From SG8-41 sp035574195 (GTDB lineage: Bacteria > Pseudomonadota > Gammaproteobacteria > Burkholderiales > SG8-41), in NCBI GenBank assembly GCA_035574195.1, contig DATLZE010000059.1:1-8020 (forward strand): a DNA stretch of 8,020 nucleotides, read 5' to 3'. Shown in pieces: positions 5,674-8,020 of this stretch. The translations under genes were made by a program, and so were the position numbers. The notes under the pieces were generated by a model. That model did no database searches. It saw only the letters and a program-made list of their open reading frames with translations, and was not told the origin of the DNA. Position 1 is the first letter of the stretch, and each line of letters begins with the position of its first letter.

Positions 5674-5707
5674 GACGAATGTCATGACAAATGACGACAG
5701 ATTCGTC
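5674..5707. repeat. Nested inverted repeat beside the DUF4143 remnant
   Basis: GACGAAT (5674-5680) pairs with ATTCGTC (5701-5707). Immediately inside, GTCAT (5681-5685) pairs with ATGAC (5691-5695) around the loop GACAA, leaving a five-base bulge GACAG on one side. The inner part also contains the perfect palindrome GTCATGAC (5681-5688). It lies in the roughly 130-base gap between the pseudogene and ubiD. It could be an old operator, a mobile-element end or a folded RNA; nothing else in view decides this. Confidence 0.4.
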
Positions 5708-5728
5708 AACCGTGCGATCACCCGCCTT

Positions 5729-5765
5729 GCGTGCCGTGGAGCGGCCGGGCGCCGGCACGCTTTTT
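5729..5765 (+). terminator. Terminator-like hairpin facing the plus strand, with no gene to serve
   Basis: GCGTGCCG (5729-5736) pairs perfectly with CGGCACGC (5753-5760) around a 16-base GC-rich loop, followed by TTTTT (5761-5765). This is intrinsic-terminator form on the plus strand only. The only plus-strand gene upstream, the barrel gene, already has its own terminator near 5340. The stop codon of minus-strand ubiD is nine bases beyond. It may block readthrough into ubiD's antisense strand or be left over from a lost plus-strand gene. Confidence 0.55.
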
Positions 5766-5773
5766 ACCGAGTA

Positions 5774-7246
5774 TCATAGCCCCAACTCGCTCCAGAGCTG
5801 ATCCACCCGGCGCTTCACCTCCTCGCTCATCGCGATCGGCTCGCCCCAGCGCCGGCCGGTCTCGCCCGGCCACTTGTGGGTGGCGTCAATGCCCATCTTC
5901 GAGCCCAGTCCCGGCACCGGGCTCGCGAAGTCGAGCGCGTCAATCGGTGTGTGCTCGGTGATCACGGTGTCGCGCCGCGGGTCCACGCGCGTGGCGAGCG
6001 CCCACATCACCTCCTTCCAGTCGCGCACGTTCACATCCGCGTCGGTCACGATCACGAACTTGGTGTAGAGGAACTGCCGCAAGAAGCTCCAGATGCCGAA
6101 CATCACGCGCTTGGCGTGCCCGGGATACTGCTTTCTCATGCTCACGCAAGCGATGCGGTAGGAACAGCCCTCGGGCGGTAGATAGAAGTCCACGACCTCG
6201 GGAAACTGGCGCGCGAGGATCGGCACGAACACCTCGTTCAACGCCGCCCCGAGCATCGCCGGCTCGTCGGGCGGCTTGCCGGTATAGGTCGAATGGTAGA
6301 TCGGGTCGCGGCGCATGGTGATGCGCTCGATCGTCAACACCGGATAGCGCTCCGGCTCGTTGTAATAGCCGGTGTGGTCGCCGAACGGCCCTTCGAGCGC
6401 GGTGTCGCCGGGGCGGATGAAGCCCTCGAGCACGATCTCGGAGGCGGCTGGCACCCGCAGCTCGTGGCTGAGGCACTTCACGATCTCGGTCCGGCCCCCG
6501 CGCAGCAGCCCCGCGAACTGGTACTCGGAGAGAGTATCGGGCACGGGTGTGACCGCCGCGAGGATCGTGGCCGGGTCCGCGCCGAGCGCCACCGCCACCG
6601 GAAACGGCTCCCGCGGGCGCGCGAGACAGTGATCGCGGTAGTCGAGCGCGCCGCCCCGCGCGCCGAGCCAGCGCACGATCACGCGGTTTCGCGCGATCAC
6701 CTGCTGGCGGTAGATGCCGAGGTTCTGGCGCGGCTTCTCGGGGCCGCGCGTCACCGTGAGCCCCCAGGTGATGAGAGGGGCGGCGTCCCCCGGCCAGCAG
6801 GTCTGCACCGGTAGCCGCGCAAGATCCACCTCGGCGCCGTCCCACACCACCTCCTGGCAGGGGGCGCGCCCGACCTCGCGCGGCGCCATCGCGAGCACCT
6901 GCCGCACGAGCGGCAGCTTCTCCCACGCGTCCTTCAGGCCCCTCGGCGGCTCGGGCTCCTTGAGCGTGGCGAGGAGCCGTCCGATCTCGCGCAGCGCCGC
7001 GCCCGGGTCTTGCGCATCCACGCCCATGCCGAGCGCGACGCGGCGCACCGTGCCGAACAGGTTGCCGAGCACCGGCATCGCGTGCCCCCTGGGCTTCTCG
7101 AAGAGCAGCGCCGGGCCGCCGCCTTTGAGCACGCGGTCGCAGATTTCGGTGATCTCGAGCCGGGGGTCCACCTCGACCCCTACGCGCTTCAACTCGCCCC
7201 GCGCCTGGAGCTGCGAGAGAAAATCGCGCAGGTCCCGATAGGCCAT
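5774..7246 (-). CDS. ubiD: 4-hydroxy-3-polyprenylbenzoate decarboxylase
   Basis: UbiD removes the carboxyl group of the polyprenylated 4-hydroxybenzoate ring in ubiquinone synthesis, using prenylated FMN made by UbiX. The 490-residue product follows E. coli UbiD (497) end to end. Clear blocks are GGPALLFEKPRG (43-54), TCWPGDAAPLITWGLTVTRGP (149-169), RQNLGIYRQQ (173-182, with metal/cofactor ligand Asn175), LGADPATILAAVTPVPDTLSEYQFAGLLRGG (221-251), EGPFGDHTGYYNE (285-297, with the presumed acid-base residue Asp290), STYTGKPPDEPA (319-330), YLPPEGCSYR (355-364) and GSKMGIDATHKWPGE (448-461). I chose ATG 7246 (MAYRDLRDF). GTG at 7256-7258 in the same frame overlaps the ubiA stop and would add four residues, a real alternative because E. 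coli UbiD has three extra residues there. It follows ubiA with no room for a separate promoter. ubiX is not in view. Confidence 0.98.
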   Translation of the reverse strand: MAYRDLRDFLSQLQARGELKRVGVEVDPRLEITEICDRVLKGGGPALLFEKPRGHAMPVLGNLFGTVRRVALGMGVDAQDPGAALREIGRLLATLKEPEPPRGLKDAWEKLPLVRQVLAMAPREVGRAPCQEVVWDGAEVDLARLPVQTCWPGDAAPLITWGLTVTRGPEKPRQNLGIYRQQVIARNRVIVRWLGARGGALDYRDHCLARPREPFPVAVALGADPATILAAVTPVPDTLSEYQFAGLLRGGRTEIVKCLSHELRVPAASEIVLEGFIRPGDTALEGPFGDHTGYYNEPERYPVLTIERITMRRDPIYHSTYTGKPPDEPAMLGAALNEVFVPILARQFPEVVDFYLPPEGCSYRIACVSMRKQYPGHAKRVMFGIWSFLRQFLYTKFVIVTDADVNVRDWKEVMWALATRVDPRRDTVITEHTPIDALDFASPVPGLGSKMGIDATHKWPGETGRRWGEPIAMSEEVKRRVDQLWSELGL

Positions 7247-7254
7247 GGCAGCGC

Positions 7255-8020
7255 TCACAGAGGCGGGCGGGCGCGCCATTGCAGGTCGGCCGCGAGGCCG
7301 GCGAACACCACGAGCCCCACCCAGTTGTTGTTGAGGAAAGCCCGGAAGCAGCCTTCGCGGGTGCGCCCGCGGATCAGGCGGTACTGGTGGAGCGCGAGCG
7401 CGCCGGCCGCGGCGAGCCCCGCGTAATAGAGGAGCCCGAGCGCCTGCCACGCGCCGACCGCGGCCATGATCGCGAGAAACAGGCCGTGCGCCACCATCAC
7501 CCCCGCGACGTCGTAGCGGCCGAGCACGATGGCCGAGGAGTGCAGCCCGAGCTTCACGTCGTCGTCGCGGTCCACCATCGCGTACTCGGTGTCGTAGGCG
7601 ATCGCCCAGCACACGTTGGCGGCGAGCATCGCCCAGGCGACCGGAGGCACCGCGCCGAGCTGGGCGGCGTAGGCCATGGGGATCGAGAAGCCGAAGGCCA
7701 CGCCGAGCCAGGCTTGGGGAAACCAGAAGAAGCGCTTGAGGAAGGGGTAGATCAGCGCGAGCGCGAGCGCGGCGAAGGACAGCATCACGGTCAAGCGGTT
7801 CAACTGCAGCACCAGCGCGAAGGCGGCCGCGAGCAGCGCCGCCGCCAGCGCGAGCGCCTCGGCGGGGCTCACCACCCGCGCGGCGAGCGGGCGCTCGCGA
7901 GTGCGCTCGACGAAGGGATCGAAGTTGCGGTCGGCGAAATCGTTCACCACGCAACCCGCGCTGCGCATGAGCACCACGCCGAGCACGAAGACGAGCAGAA
8001 CGAAGGGCTCGGGGAAGCCG
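7255..8020 (-). CDS. ubiA: 4-hydroxybenzoate polyprenyltransferase, 5' end beyond the window
   Basis: UbiA is the inner-membrane, Mg-dependent enzyme that joins the polyprenyl tail to 4-hydroxybenzoate, the committed ubiquinone step. The visible 254 residues are the C-terminal part of a protein usually near 290. Both Asp-rich substrate motifs are present: NDFADRNFD (visible residues 26-34) and DTEYAMVDRDDD (143-154). Several hydrophobic helices lie between and after them, and the ending CFRAFLNNNWVGLVVFAGLA is typical. A GTG at 7984-7986 could be misread as a start, but the frame stays open to the window edge with GFPEPFVLLVF, which fits the family, so the gene is cut by the edge. The TGA at 7255-7257 shares bases with a possible ubiD GTG start, so the two genes are probably co-transcribed and translationally coupled. 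Confidence 0.97.
   Translation of the reverse strand, partial: GFPEPFVLLVFVLGVVLMRSAGCVVNDFADRNFDPFVERTRERPLAARVVSPAEALALAAALLAAAFALVLQLNRLTVMLSFAALALALIYPFLKRFFWFPQAWLGVAFGFSIPMAYAAQLGAVPPVAWAMLAANVCWAIAYDTEYAMVDRDDDVKLGLHSSAIVLGRYDVAGVMVAHGLFLAIMAAVGAWQALGLLYYAGLAAAGALALHQYRLIRGRTREGCFRAFLNNNWVGLVVFAGLAADLQWRARPPL

Noticed and set aside
5254..5721. A 155-codon minus-strand frame through the terminator and DUF4143 relic
   Set aside because: It runs in the wrong frame for the relic for most of its length and crosses the strong bidirectional terminator. Only the short stretch at 5615-5644 relates to a family, and in a different frame.
5774..7954. A 726-codon open frame that would fuse extra N-terminal sequence to UbiD
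   Set aside because: The part upstream of 7246 is the out-of-frame shadow of ubiA, is very Arg/Ala-rich, and ubiA itself is intact there. The UbiD homology starts at MAYRDL.

Overview
This window reads as a high-GC betaproteobacterial chromosome segment, and most of it is housekeeping. The grounds are proteins that follow proteobacterial GroES, BioA, PBP4, UbiD and UbiA closely, a CIRCE operator upstream of groES, and roughly 60-80% GC in the bioA lines I counted. I cannot name the genus. No tRNA, rRNA, CRISPR array or intact mobile element is visible.

Left part (1-1554): the minus strand carries groES followed by the 5' part of groEL (128 codons visible). Upstream of groES lie a sigma70-type promoter and a perfect CIRCE (HrcA) operator, so the chaperonin operon is probably heat-shock controlled by repression. 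Further upstream on the same strand is a 214-codon gene I do not recognise. It is divergent from bioA across a gap of about 56-80 bp.

Middle part (1555-4450): the plus strand carries bioA (DAPA aminotransferase of biotin synthesis), standing apart from any other biotin gene in view. Next comes dacB (PBP4-type D-Ala-D-Ala carboxypeptidase/endopeptidase), whose promoter seems to put the transcript start on or beside its ATG. A perfect 13-bp-stem palindrome touches the dacB stop codon.

Accessory pocket (about 4451-5773): GC drops to about 55-60% in the lines I counted. It holds a small secreted beta-barrel outer-membrane protein with a repeat-rich upstream region, a strong bidirectional terminator, a decayed C-terminal remnant of a DUF4143-type ATPase with a visible one-base frameshift, a nested inverted repeat, and a terminator-like hairpin facing no gene. 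This is the only part that looks like variable or horizontally acquired DNA.

Right part (5774-8020): the minus strand carries ubiA (3' part) and ubiD, essentially abutting. They are the prenyltransferase and decarboxylase steps of ubiquinone synthesis.

I found no convincing new multi-gene system. The items most worth following up are the unrecognised gene beside bioA, the barrel gene with its upstream repeats, the DUF4143 relic junction, and the possibly leaderless dacB transcript.
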